Of a stretch of 64,000 nucleotides of DNA, positions 37,956-51,000 are shown piece after piece (the stretch's first letter is position 1; the number at the start of each line of letters is the position of its first letter). Source of the stretch: Capitulum mitella (lineage: Eukaryota; Arthropoda; Thecostraca; Pollicipedomorpha; Pollicipedidae); the NCBI GenBank assembly GCA_030062745.1, contig CP099840.1, forward strand, positions 7,746,138-7,810,137, given 5' to 3'. The notes beneath the pieces are model-generated. The model worked only from the letters and a program-made list of their open reading frames with translations, ran no database searches and was not told the origin of the DNA. The translations under genes were made by a program, and so were the position numbers.

Positions 37956-38514
37956 TCCTCTCCTGATAAACAGGCAGTTAGCGGAGCAGCGGCGCCGCTC
38001 GCGGATGCATCGGAGCACTTCACGGATTAGATAACTTCTCGGATAGTGCATTGATCAGAGGGCAGGATTGGACCGGACGAGAAAATCAATCAAGATATGG
38101 ACTGGGACCGGACCGGATTTTAGAATGTGCCTGGCTAGGCGGATTGGACGGATTGAAAATCGATTAGATTTTAAAAGACGCTAGCTGGACATGATTTTTA
38201 CAGCCAGTCAGAAAGATTATATTTAATTTGTTAAAGGGAACAGTTAGACGTGTTTAGACATGCCACATCTGTCTATCATAACAATGACAAAAACTTGATA
38301 CGGATTGGCGCGAAATTTCATAAGCATACTTTTGCTTTGACAGATTGGACCGGAACGGATACGGGGATTTCGGATAAGGCGGACTGTGGGTGGACTGGAT
38401 CCTGGACTTCACGGACCGAACTGGGACAGATCCTGAAAATTCAATCCGTAAACTGCTCCAGTAACCATGAACTCCAGAAAGAGGTGAGTGCTGGGAGGCT
38501 AGCTGCGCAGTGAC

Positions 38515-38640
38515 GGCTGGGCCAGTCAGGACGTCTGTCGGGCTGTATGACGCGACGATTGCGCCAGTCAGGACGCCTGTCGGGCTATTCGACGTGACGT
38601 TTGGGCCAGTCAGGACGTCTGTCAGGCCGTCTGACGGAAC
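38515..38640. repeat. 42-bp minisatellite, 3 copies
   Basis: The unit gccagtcaggacgtctgtcg plus gct...gacg is repeated three times at 42-bp spacing. Confidence 0.8.
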
Positions 38641-40620
38641 TGGTCGGTCCGGGACCGCTCGGCGGGTGGGTGGACAGCTCTCAGAGACAGGTCTGCTGGC
38701 TGTTCAGGCACAGGCCACTCGCCGTTGCGCATCTGATGGCCGGCTTCGTTAGGGAAATGGCTCCCATACGCAGCGGAGTCGCGCCGTCATTGGAAACATG
38801 CTGGAACTCGATTTCCCGTGCCCACGCCCCGAAATGAAGTGCCCGCGCACAGCTGAATATTCATTGGGCGCTGAGTTATTACATCGACTTCAATCCATTC
38901 CCGCGTGGCACGGCCGACATGGGCACCATTTCCGGATGCATGAGCAGCTCTCCCGTATGCAGATGCGCTGCTCCGGAGTCAGGTTTGACTGTGACGTGGC
39001 ACCCGCTGAGGTCCGTCAGCAGCACCAGTCCCATGAGCCATGCATCGGTCCGTGACCCGAGTCGTGATGTGATCCGTGACCTGGCGTGGTCCGACAGCCC
39101 GTCCCAGCCTGCGGTGATGGGCACCAGTACTGCCGGCGGCCGGTCCCTCGCTCTCTCTCTCACGACCTGCGCCGGCCGGACGGTGAGCGCGGCTCAGAGA
39201 GAGCACGTGCCCGCTGCGGCAGGGCAGCCGTACAGCGGACGTCTGGCCGCGCTGTCACGTCCGTCCGGCTCCGTAAAAACGGCCAGCCGTCCGTGACGGG
39301 AGCCGTCTGCGTGTCGGAAACTTCATCGGCCCGCTGGGACAAAACATCTGGAGAATCGAACGCGCCGTCAGGGCTTCCTGCTTAAATCCGACGGACGTGT
39401 TTTGATTAGGAATCACTCGGCGCGAGTGCTGCGGTTTGACGGTCAAGTTCGTGAACATGCGACGCGTACCGTGAATACATCAACGTCATCACGATCCGCC
39501 CAACGGACTGTCGACAACTGGCCATTGTTTACCGCCAGGCGCACCAGGGTCATGGAGCTGACAAAGCGCTGTCGTCTGGACGGCAGCCGCACAAAGCATC
39601 GTAAACACGCTCCACCAGGCCACCAGTCGGCAGCCGGCCGCCGACCGGAGAAGAGCCGGAAATCGGTCGGCGCCGAGAGATCAGCTTCAGGCGACGACGG
39701 CCGACCCGGCGCCCCGGCCGTGACCTGACCGTGGGAACCCGGCGCCGGATTGTATCCGCTTCCGGCGCGGCGGGCGGCGCGCGTGCTGGGCGCTGCTGAC
39801 GGTGGCGGTGCCATCAGGAGGAAGCCGGAGGATATCGCCGGTGGGAAGTGAGCAGTTCCGCTGAGCGCCGACGACCGCCAGGAAAGCGGCCCGACAGGAA
39901 GGCAGAGGGCCCGTGACACAGTTCTGAGAACACACCAGTCACTGTTTCTGACAAACCCTCACAGAATCACCGTGTGGTGACAATACAGCCAGGCGGTCGA
40001 CCTTCATTATCTCTGCATTCACTCTCCATCATAATCGTTTAAAACTTCCGTCCTTTAACAACTGCAGCGCGAACATCACGAGCAGCACCAGCAGGAGAGT
40101 AGGGCAGGCTGTCAGCACTTTTCGTTTGTGTGTTCACGCTTCCGAGCGAGCACATCCGGACATAGGTAGCTCGGTGTGCCTGCGCTGAACACAAACGTCT
40201 GAGCGACGGAGCCTGGTGAGTCGTTCAGGTCTCCCCTGCCTTTGCCCCCATCAGTGAGGCTCGCCATCGGAAGAGACCACAAAACTGGGACAGCAGAGGG
40301 TAAGGTGGGCCAGCAGGTCACAATTTACTCATTACCGACCGCTAAGGAGCTTCAATCGCCCGTCTTCGATACGTTGATCCTGTAATCGCAGTATAAACAC
40401 GTCGGTAGCGGATCTCTAACCACAAGGTAAGTGGACGGTTTACCATCGCCGGCGCGGAGATAAATAGGAAACGGACGACGCCGGAGAGCCGTCTGCGGCG
40501 GCGGCACATTCCGTCAGCCCGAGAGGAACGCGACGGCCATTCCACAGAGCCCTCAGACCGAGGCGCTAACTGCCTGAATATCCCAATCACGGCCTTCCCA
40601 CGATACGCCGGCACACTCGA
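38641..40620. other. No supported gene
   Basis: GC-rich unique sequence without a recognisable exon or RNA gene. Confidence 0.35.
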
Positions 40621-40652
40621 CAGTGCGGCCGGGAATCCAGCCGCGCCACGCC

Positions 40653-40682
40653 GCCTCCGCCGCCGCCGCCGCCGCCGCCGCT
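40653..40682. repeat. (CCG)n microsatellite
   Basis: cctccgccgccgccgccgcc run of about 10 triplets. Confidence 0.9.
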
Positions 40683-40779
40683 CTGAAAGGCTGTTTTCCT
40701 GTCCGGGGCGGAGCGACCGGTGCTGTCCGTCCAGCCCGGTGACGGGCCGGCGAGTCTGGAGGACGCCGTTCCCAGCCAA

Positions 40780-41160
40780 TCTGGACCAGAGGCAGGCCGT
40801 CGCTCCCAGCCGGCAGGGTCCCTCTGGGCCAGAGGCAGGCCGCCGCCCCCAGCCGGCAGGGTCCCTCTGGACCAGAGGCAGGCCGTCGCCCCCAGCCGGC
40901 AGGGTCCCTCTGGACCAGAGGCAGGCCGTTGCTCCCAGCCGGCTGGGTCCCTCTGGATGAGAAGCAGAACGCAGCTCCCAGCAGGCCGGGTGCCTCTGAA
41001 CCAGAGGCAGGCCGCCGCTCCCAGCCGGCAGGGTCCCTCTGGACCAGAGGCAGGCCGTTGCTCCCAGCCGGCTGGGTCCCTCTGGATGAGAGGCAGAACG
41101 CAGCTCCCAGCAGGCCGGGTGCCTCTGGACCAGAGGCAGGCCGCTACTCCCAGCCACTAT
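40780..41160. repeat. 43-bp minisatellite, ~9 copies
   Basis: Units contain cccagccggcagggtccctc followed by tggaccagaggcaggccg. Two adjacent unit types (one with gatgagaagcagaacgcagc) alternate in the distal half, which suggests that a higher-order unit was duplicated. Confidence 0.88.
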
Positions 41161-44100
41161 GAGCCAGAGGCAGACCGCCATTCCCCAGCCTCTGGTCACT
41201 AAGGATCAGAGGCAGGCCGCTGCCGTGAAGGACCGCGTCCCAGTCGGCCGCGGCCGGGGCACAGGCGACGGTTTTCTTCCCCGGCTCCCCTGGCGCGGCC
41301 GGGGCGGTGCCGAAAGTGGGACACAGGGTGGGCACGGCCGGGCCGCCGGCTGCAGCCAACAACACGGCTCCGGCACTCGGCTGTAGCCGCGTCGACCGGC
41401 ACGCGGCCGGCTGGGCACCGGACACAAATCAGCCGCTTTTTATGCCCGTTCGCGCCGTCGGCCGTCGAAAGCCTTCTTTATGTCGACCTGCGCCACGAGC
41501 GGAGGAAGAGCTGGTTAGAAATTAGCCCTGCGGGCACGTGCGGCGACCCTGGCGACCCGGCCGGTCGCTCGGGACGTTACCACCAATTAACCACGTAAAC
41601 AGGCCACCGGCGCCTGCACCCCGGCCAGGACATAATTACAACTCGGAAATTATGCCGATAATAATTACCGGGCGGTAATGGCGCCGTTACCGCGTCGGGC
41701 CGGGTCGGGTTCCGAGCGGAGGGCAGACATGACCGCGCTCTCCCTGCCCCGAGACGATCGTGACTGGCTCGGCCCCTGGCCGACGCAGACGGCGCCGACT
41801 GCGCACAATGCCGCGCTCAGGAAATTGAATCGGAATCGGCGCCGGCCGGGGGTTTCGGCGGCCAGTGCGGCGTCGGCTGGCCAGGCAGGCGCGAGAATCT
41901 CACGGCTGCGCACATCCGTCAGGCTGGCGTCTGACAGGCCCCACAGCTGATGCACTGAGTGGACGAATGGTCCCTGCTGCCGCACCTCGGCCGTCCGCCG
42001 CAGAATAGCCAGAATAGCCACGGCAACGGCGGCAGCGTGAGCTTTGTTGAGGCACACGATGAGGGTTATGCCACCAGTTTTGCAAGTTACTGTGCGTGTC
42101 TGTGTTGCACCATGACAGAGTGAAAAAGTCTGACTTCTCAGTAGTTGCGGTACCACTACTACTGTAGACGAAACATCTCGACTGAATATGTCAGGAAAGT
42201 GATTATGGTTTGCAATCCCGGAAACTCAAGCACAGCCCCAGCAAAATGAAGACAACTTCAGACTTAAACCAATGCTTAATCAACCCAAAGGAGCAAATCC
42301 GACACACGTAATTTAGCATAGCGACCGCCAAACATAGCCATGGTCTCGGTTCGGTGGCCGAATGGCGGTGGGCGCCTGGCTATAAGTGTGATCGCCTGCC
42401 ACAAAATCATTTATTTCAGAGGCAGAACACTGACGGATTGTTGGGAGGTAAGCACAAGTCATCCATGACTGAGCAGGAGATGACCATCCAGGCTGCTTAT
42501 AAGTACACGTCATGTAGTGAGACGCGGCAGGTTAACAAAGCGCTACTGATAAACGCCAAATTGGCCGAAAACGTGCCGCTTTGTGCCACGGTCGGCGGAC
42601 AGTATTTTTCATCGGCGTCGCCTCGGTCGACTGGCACGTTGTGGGAGCTTCATCTCGGTAACGATCACGGCGCCGGGTCGAAGGCGGACGGAGCGGCCGC
42701 CGGCGCCGAAACGGATCAGCCCGCGCCGTAACGAGTTTCCTATTCATCGCGAGCGGCCCGGCGCGCCCAGTCGTGACCGCCGCTCGCCGCCGACAGGGAG
42801 GGCGGGCCGGCTGCCGGCTGAGGGTGACGGGGTCACCTGAGGGTCTGCTGGGCAGTAGACCGCTGACAGGGAGGGCGGGCCGGCTGGAAATGACGGCGTC
42901 ACCTCAGGGTCTGCTGCGCTGGGGACCGTTGAAAGAGAGCGCAACCACCCAGGACAGTAAACCGATGTGGGGATGCACGTCCGTGATGCAAGGTAGAACA
43001 AAAACACACATTCCCAAAACCAGATTGAGAATTTCTATAGATTCGCTTTAAAAGTTGCGAATACAGTACGCAACCCCCCGTCTTCGAGCCTAAAACAGCC
43101 TATTGCGACATTCGGCCTGGTCAGTGATTTGGTTTTGAGCCAGTGGCGTAGCACGAGCCCAGGTGTCGGTCTGTTGGCTGATCGGAGGCCGTCCGGTAGG
43201 TGTTGGCTCCAAACACCACCACGCCTGACCTTGCTCACACCTGTGCGCCTGATTAGAGGCCCCTGCAGAGCCTGCAGCCTGAGGCCAGCAGCGCTGAGCG
43301 ACCGTCGGCTCATTGGCACTGGTGAAAAATACAGCCTCTCGGTGCTGACAGCATTGCCAGAGGGCAGGCTGGCACCAAGTCTTTCCATCATGAATAACCT
43401 CACATCCACAGACGGCAACGAGGTCGAAACACACCGCGAACGACAACCCATCGGGCGGTTCAGCGTCAAGTGACAGCGTCCCTCACACTCCACTGATGCC
43501 AACAGAGGGCCTGGGCCAACCGAACCGATGTTCCGCTGGTCTCCCCACCGTATGCGCTCTTACTCCGAAGATGTTGTTAGTCGCCCAGCCGTATGTGCTG
43601 TTACTCCGGAGCTGCTGTCACCCCGCCGTGTGCACCGTTATGCCGGAGCTGTTGTCAGTCCCCCAGCCGTGTGTAGTGCTGCACCGGAGCCGTTGTCCGT
43701 CTCCCCGCCTTGTGTACTGTTACACGGGCGCCGCAGGCTGCAGGAAGGCGCCCGATGGGAACGGTATCCGCCCCGTATCCATATGCATGGCACGGCGGCG
43801 CTCGGAGGATCCGGGTCAGCGGGTCCGGACGGTGCGCCCGCGCGGGAAGGCCGACCAATTTGACGGAAAATTGGGGAATCTGCATAATCCGTCAGCTTAC
43901 AGACAGGCCGCCGCCACGGCGGACGGTGACTGCCGGAGCCGCCGGTCGCAGGGGAGTGGGACGGAGCAGTGGAACCAGCGCCTAATCGGACTGTTCGGGC
44001 ACGGGGAGACTGCTGCTCTGATGTTGGCGGTCAGGACTTTGAGATAGCCGGCTGAATGCCACAAAACCAATCCTCAGTGTAATGGCCCGATGGAGACCAG

Positions 44101-44840
44101 ATGAAGGCTTGCGGCGTATTCTGCACATGAGAGATGGATACAAATCTGCGAGAAGGTACCACCACAATCCAAAACAGACTGATATGGCATCCAGCCACAA
44201 AAGCCGTGTAGCGCTATCTGGGGAAAGCCTTTCATTGGAAATGGAAACGAGTAGAAAGCGGGATAATACACAAAAGGCGTTATGCATAATGACGCTGTGC
44301 GTGACAGGAACACGGTATGGATCACAGCCTGCGTCCGAGAGGTGCGAGATAGAGGTAAAAGGATATTTGTCAACGACGCTAATATTCACGCTTTCAAAGT
44401 TTAAGAAAATAGCATAATATGCGTATTCTCTCGCAAGAGAAACGCTGTCGTTATTGAGGATGATTCATTATCATCGATTTGATTTATTCCCAACTTTTCA
44501 AATTCATTTAAGGTCTCGATGTCACAGGACATGAAGGCGTAAAAATTATGAAGCTCACCTAAGATAAGAGTTCAAATAATTACGAGCAAAAGACACCGCT
44601 AGGAATGGGTCTTTGCCGTAGCGCAAATGCTGTGAAACATGTAAGGCAGGACTGGTGCCACTGATGGAGGAGATGGAGGAATGAAAAAATAAAAATAATC
44701 CGGAAAAACCGGGTAAGATGAGCGGTAAGGCAGAGTAAGCAGTGTTTATGAAGGGAACACAAAATAAATGGAGGAAAACAGAAAGAGAGGGACGTTCCAG
44801 AAAAAAAAACAATGACAATCATACAGAAAAAACAGAGGTC
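41161..44840. other. No supported gene
   Basis: GC-rich until about 43.9 kb, then AT-rich. Open frames of 60-180 codons overlap on both strands and show no domain. Confidence 0.35.
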
Positions 44841-44842
44841 AT

Positions 44843-45000
<158 letters not shown>

Positions 45001-46079
45001 CAGCGCCGGCGGCAGAAGGCTGTAAATGAGGGACGGCTGCCTCCTGTCGGCGCCCAGTAAGGGGTCCTCAGCCGCCACCCCCTGTGGAGACCGTACGGAG
45101 CTCACCAGGGCGCCACCAAGGGGCGTATGTCCTCTGAGGGACAGCTGGCAGCAGGGACAAGAGAACCAAACCTCGACACAGCGCCGAGACGAGACTCGAC
45201 CAGGAAACACGTCAGAAAGCAGCGGTCTTCCCAGACGACATTTAAGCTTAATCGCGAACCAATCGTGGCTCGTTAACTCCTCTCGCTGGAAGTGGGATCT
45301 GGCTCAGGTAGGAATAGCAGACACTAAGCAGTAGAGTGAGACCACTCTAGGATGTACACAACGGACCACGCTGGAGGTAATTTAGTAACGAAAGGAGAGG
45401 GTTATGAAGGCATCAGATACGGAACCGTTCTTGTGCATATAACGAATGCATTTTGTGGCCGCCGACACCGAAGCACTCCGAACCTTATCTTTCCCCGTCG
45501 AAAAAGTCACGGCCAACTGTGATGATATATGAAGTCGACGCAGACACCCTGGGTTACGCAGGCGCCATACGTGCACTGCAGGCTACCTGTTGCCTCACCA
45601 AGACCGGCCCACGCGTCGCCTTCGCTGTCACCCGTCGATGACCCGCGCTGACCCGCGCTGACCTGTTGCCTCACGTGGCCGGCCGGCGGGCGCCGAGACG
45701 CTGGAGCGGGCCTCCGCAGGACCGATCGCATCAATTATTCAGCCCGCCTCAAGGATGCCCTCCGCTGGACTGGAGCGCACCGGCACGAACGTGGCGCGCC
45801 GCGGCGCAAACGCCGCAGTCATCTGATTCTGTGTCACAAGGTCCGGGTCGGTGCCTGCCGTGACTGGCCAGAGTTGACCTTCCTCCGGTCTCGGGCGTCA
45901 TTAAGGACTGACGGGATCCGTGGGGCGTGGGCCGGCGCCACACGACGTGGGCGCGCAGGCATATTATGTGTGTAAGTGGCAGGACGGCGGCGGCCCCACC
46001 CTGGGTCGGCCCGACCAGACTGGAGCCCAGGCGGACAGCACCGCCCCCTAACCGGCCCGACTTCACCGAGCCCGGCCGG

Positions 46080-46265
46080 ACAAGACCGCTCGGCCGGACA
46101 GCGCAGCTCCCTGCCCGGACAGACCGCGTCCTGACCGGACAGGGCCGCTCCCTGACCCGACAGGACCGCCCCCTGACCCGACAAGACCGCCCTCTGACCG
46201 CACAGGACCGTCCCTTCGACCCGACAGGACCGCTCCCTGGCCGGACAGGACCGCGACCGACCGGT
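46080..46265. repeat. ~20-bp minisatellite
   Basis: About nine copies of gacaggaccgctccctgacc and close variants. Confidence 0.85.
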
Positions 46266-46893
46266 CCTGTTTGTTCCGTCCTCTCCCGCTGCAGTTACAG
46301 TCGACAATGGCCGTCCGTTCAGGACTGAGACGGCACTCGGCAGCTTCAGAGCGTGCCGGCAGCGGGGACTCCCCGGGTAGGTAATGTTCTGGGCCGCTGG
46401 ACCGCTGCTTCTGCCGCCATTGTTGTCAGTACGAATGGCCCGTCAGAAGTGCTTCCAGCGTGCCTGGCTGTCCGATTGACTGCGTCGTGAACTGTGTTCA
46501 CCGCTCAGGCGGTTTTGTGCATCGCTTTACGGAGACCGCCGACGAAACCCAAACACCCAGCATCGTGACGGTACCTCTGACTAGCCTGAAAAACGTTCCG
46601 ACGGAGAATTTGCAGCGTCACGGCTGCGTCTACGGTAGGCGCGGAACGAACTCGCGCGATGCCGGAAAATGTCTCAAGGAGCGCAGGTCACGCCTTCAGA
46701 GACTACCGGGCACGTTACGTGCGAAAGTTTCCTATCTCAAAATAAGCAATCAGAGTGAAAACATGAAATTAGAAACGAAAACTCAGCCTTGGTTTCAAGC
46801 TCGCAGACAGCTGTAACACAAATACGCTTTTGTACGCGTTGCCTTTGCCAACTTTTAAAAAGGTTTTCCGTTCAAAATCAAACAACAACTTAA

Positions 46894-48076
46894 CCCTATT
46901 CCCAGCACGGGGAGGAGCAAATCGGGCCTCCTCGTGTTTTTTGCTTGCCAACTCCAGAGTTTCTGACGCTGCTTCATGAACTTTAGTCGCTTTTCCTACC
47001 TATTCTTCCTATGTACTCCAAATAAATTTTCGCAAGTGTATTTTACTTAGGGGCAGGGCCAGGCGACGTTTTTTTTAGAAGGTACCTCAGGCCATTTTTG
47101 GCCCTGTTGAAGGTGAAAGGAAAATGGCTGCAAAAATAGGGTTTTTAAGATACAACTGAAAAATGTGTGGATGTGTAGATAAATACCTGGGTAAACAACC
47201 AGAAATAATGTTGCTAGTCTGAGGATAATTCACAAGGTCAGGTCAAGGTCATCAGTCTAAACTTGGTTTCATAGTGACAGTTTTGGCACTAATGTTCCAG
47301 ATGTAAACTCCGGAGCATGTATCACGTAGAAGCGTGCTATCTACTTGTGTACTACGTTTCAGGTTGATATGAGGTCGAGTCACGGAGCTATGACCTAAAA
47401 TGTTTGTGCGCGTGCTCTATATCACGGCGACCGCGAAAGAGTATTTTAGAACCGCGTCAATTCAAATGATTGGAAACGTTTTCAGACAATCTAAAATGCA
47501 CTGAAGGTAATGCCACGAGACCGAGGTCATTAAAGGTTATTTTAAGTCAAAGGTCGTGCAATGACCTGATGAACATATGATCAAGACAGTTTCCTTTTAC
47601 ATACCCCTGGTGCTACGTATGCTAACATTGTACAGCGTAATACGCGTCGTACTTCTTCAGCATAAAACGGCTAGTAAAAACTTAAAGTTTTGCTTTTTTA
47701 ATCAAGGTTTTGAAACAGCAGTCCCCCCATTTTCAAAGACTCTGGGAACGCCTACCAATTTTCTCAAAATCTAAAATGTATGGACCAATAGTAAAAGTTC
47801 CACCGATAAGCCCTTGATTCAAGCCAATTACATCAAAATCGGCTCATAAACAGCAGAGTTGCAACAAGTCCGAAAATATCCCCACTTTGACTTTTTTACT
47901 CCCGTATCCACCTCTTTAAAGATTGTCAAGCTTCTTTTCATGAACATGCAGTTTACGTCATCGCAAATCGACTGCCGTCTGTTGCGATGAAATCGAACTT
48001 GTTCCTGAAATATCAGGAGGCCGAATCCTCACTCCGCCGGGAGTCGGCTAAACCGTCCAGCCCTCCGGGAATAGGG
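46894..48076 (+). mobile_element. piggyBac-like non-autonomous element, intact ends
   Basis: TTAA flanks both sides (46890-46893 and 48077-48080). The element begins CCCTATTCCCAGC and ends in the inverted form GGGAATAGGG, 1183 bp in all. A TTAA duplication with CCC-starting inverted ends is the signature of the piggyBac superfamily. The interior matches the element nested at 25958-27161 and has no long open frame, so it depends on a transposase encoded elsewhere. This is the best-preserved copy in the window. Confidence 0.85.
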
Positions 48077-48080
48077 TTAA

Positions 48081-51000
48081 CGTTCCTCGCACAAGAAAAA
48101 CATAGGGACGGGGCAGGGGGAACGTGGTCCCACGTTTCTGGAAATTCAATATTAGCTCCGTGAAAAAACGCCCTTTCCTCCTCCGCCATTTTTTAGATGC
48201 TCCTAGCTCCTGCAAGGGAAAATCACCTACTGCTTCATAACAGAGTAACTCTCGATTGAAAAAGAAATATTTTGATCTGGGCATCACATAACGCGATTGG
48301 CACTTTCATCTTCTTGCTCTACAATCACTTCTACGACGGCATCAGTAACCCAAAACTCACCTCATTTTGTGGTCGACTATTTCTTTCCAATAAGCTCAGC
48401 CCCCTCAGCCCGCCAGTCCCACGACATCCTCGCGGCTGTTCTACATTCTCTTCCTCACACTGCTGATGCACCAGTAAACAAACAGAGACCGATTCTTCCG
48501 CGACCTGACAGCACGCGCTGCTCAGCTCACATGTTTCCTACAGCCCACACCTCACCGAACCTCGTCCTACCGACAACGCGCGCGGCGCCAGACTGAGGCT
48601 CGGCGCCGGCCGCTGGAGCGCGGCGCTGGCGGCGGCCAATCTGGCGCCGCCGCGCCGCCGCTACCGGCACGGGCGCAGGTCACAGGGCAACCCTGGCAGG
48701 GGGAGGGGAGGCGGCGGACGGTGTTCCCGCTGTGTGGGAGTTGGCCTTAGAGTACGACCTCTGAGACATCACCGGCGCGGCTGGGGCACGGAAAGGAGCG
48801 CCGGTGCACCCACACCCGGAACTAGTCCCCCCTAAGGGTGAGAATATTCCAGCTTACGCGTATGTAAAACGTCTCCGGCGTGATTCTTTGAGTCTCACGT
48901 TCGTTTGCCATCAAGGATGTGGCTGTGTATGTGAGGGAGTTACGATTTATTTCCCCTTCTAATTGCTTATATTCTGCTCCTTCCGTATCAGAGGCTCCCA
49001 TATCTACATCCTGCAATCTTAATGAGGTATGCTTTGTTAAAAAAAAATGTGATGACCAAATCTGAGATTTAACATTTCCGAGTTTGACGCTCTCGGATCT
49101 CTCGCCACCTTGATCGCTGGTCGATAAATCAGAATAAGAGTTAGGATTGGCACGTTTCGCGACGTCAAGTCTTACTCGCCCAGTCAAAATGATCCCGTTC
49201 GGTTTATATTGCTAGTGTATTTGTCACAAAGTATAGGCAAGTTATTAAGATATTGCCTCCATCGTATGGAAATAGTCGTATGGAAAATGGCATCCATACT
49301 TGTCATTGTCTCGTATGACACACAACGCCATGACAGTGACTCATCTGACGTACGACACAACCATCTTGGCTCCACACGGCTTTTCAGACGGGGTAGGGAG
49401 ATATTGGAGGATATGGAATTGACAGGCGCAAGATTACTCAACTTCAGCTATGGTTGATAGCGGGGTTTGGAGTCGCTTTACGCAGACTGACTTGCACCGC
49501 TGAATCCAAGCATTGTACAAAATACGAGTTCCAGCGTTCCCTTCGCAGACAGAGGGATGGCGTCCCTCCCCCGCGTCCCTCCCCTGGGGCTGCCAGCGTT
49601 GTACTGGCTGAGTGGGTAAGACGGGCTGGCAGTTTGTTTCCTGCAACGCCGAAGGATGCAGAGATGTAATTTCGTGAAAATGGTAGGGCACCAAAGTACT
49701 GCCGGGCAAACTCACCTATCCCCGAATTCACTCGCCTTACCCCAAAGTCGTTCGCCTTTCTATCTGACAGCTTTCTTGTAGAAAAGTGACATTTTTCACC
49801 CAAAATACACGCTAAACGTCAAAAATTAATGTGATATACAGGTACGACGTCTAGATCTGCTATAAAATATTATCGTTTCGTAAGTGCATTGCTTGGATGT
49901 TCCGGCAATATTTCTTTATTCCTGAGAATAATTATCATTCCTATTTTAAATCCTGATTTTTGTAAGTTATTTCTGGTATGCCCTATGGCTGGGGCCAAAT
50001 TAACATTGGTGGGGTTCAAGTTTATGTTAGTGTGTCTCGGAACATACCAAGACAGTACAGAATGTTACCTCTAGGAGGCCCACGTGCAGTACCAGTGTTT
50101 CAGAACATGACGTAAGTTTGCGCAACGGCAGGAGCCGTGTAGATAATTCATTGCGAAATTTCGGTGGGGCCCACGTTCCGAAAAAAAAAAACACTTCAGT
50201 TCGTCACAGAAGTTAATATCAAACAAAGAAATGCTAATCTTGATCCACCACCTAGCGGCATTCCTCTCTACCCATGGCCGCTTAAGACTGATGTGATCCA
50301 TTCACCAGAAAATCTTGGCTTGAGCGTCAAACATTAACGTTCACGACAGCACCTCCTTTTCCACGACTAATACAAGTTTGCCTTGTTGTCAACACCAAAC
50401 AAAGCCCCACCGCTTCGACCGGGCGTTACGGAGACAGCGACAAACGACGCAAGATCAACAGAGGGCTGCCGAACCTCTCCTGCACCAGAGAGAACCATTA
50501 GTCCTTCCAGCAGGATAACGACAGTCCATCGAACCCTTCGTAGGGAGACCACCGCCTGGCATCTCACGGTATCTCTCCAGCCGTGACGAGTCCTCGCTGC
50601 TCCTCCCAGAACCGGCGCGAGGCCGGTCAGAGAACAGCAACTTGTCCGGCCCGGTTCGGACGTGTGGGCCGCCCGGCTGAGCACACGCTGACACTTCCAT
50701 GGCCAGTGGTTGCGTGACCTCCGGGTGCCCCCCTCCCGCGGAATGCGTTGGCGGTAGCGACAAATAGGGAGCGGGGAGGCCAGCGCGGCGCACCTCGGCG
50801 CCCTGGCAACCAATCAGCTGACGGCGACCCGCAGAGGCGGAAGCAGGATTTTCTGTGGGAAGACCACAGGCCTCGCGAGCTACCTGTCCCGCCCACCCCT
50901 GCACGATCATTGCAGTCAAGAAACATCATACATTGTGCCATGTGCAACGAAACCCCCATAATCGACGAAGATTAGCTAGCCGGCGTTCAACCATATATGA

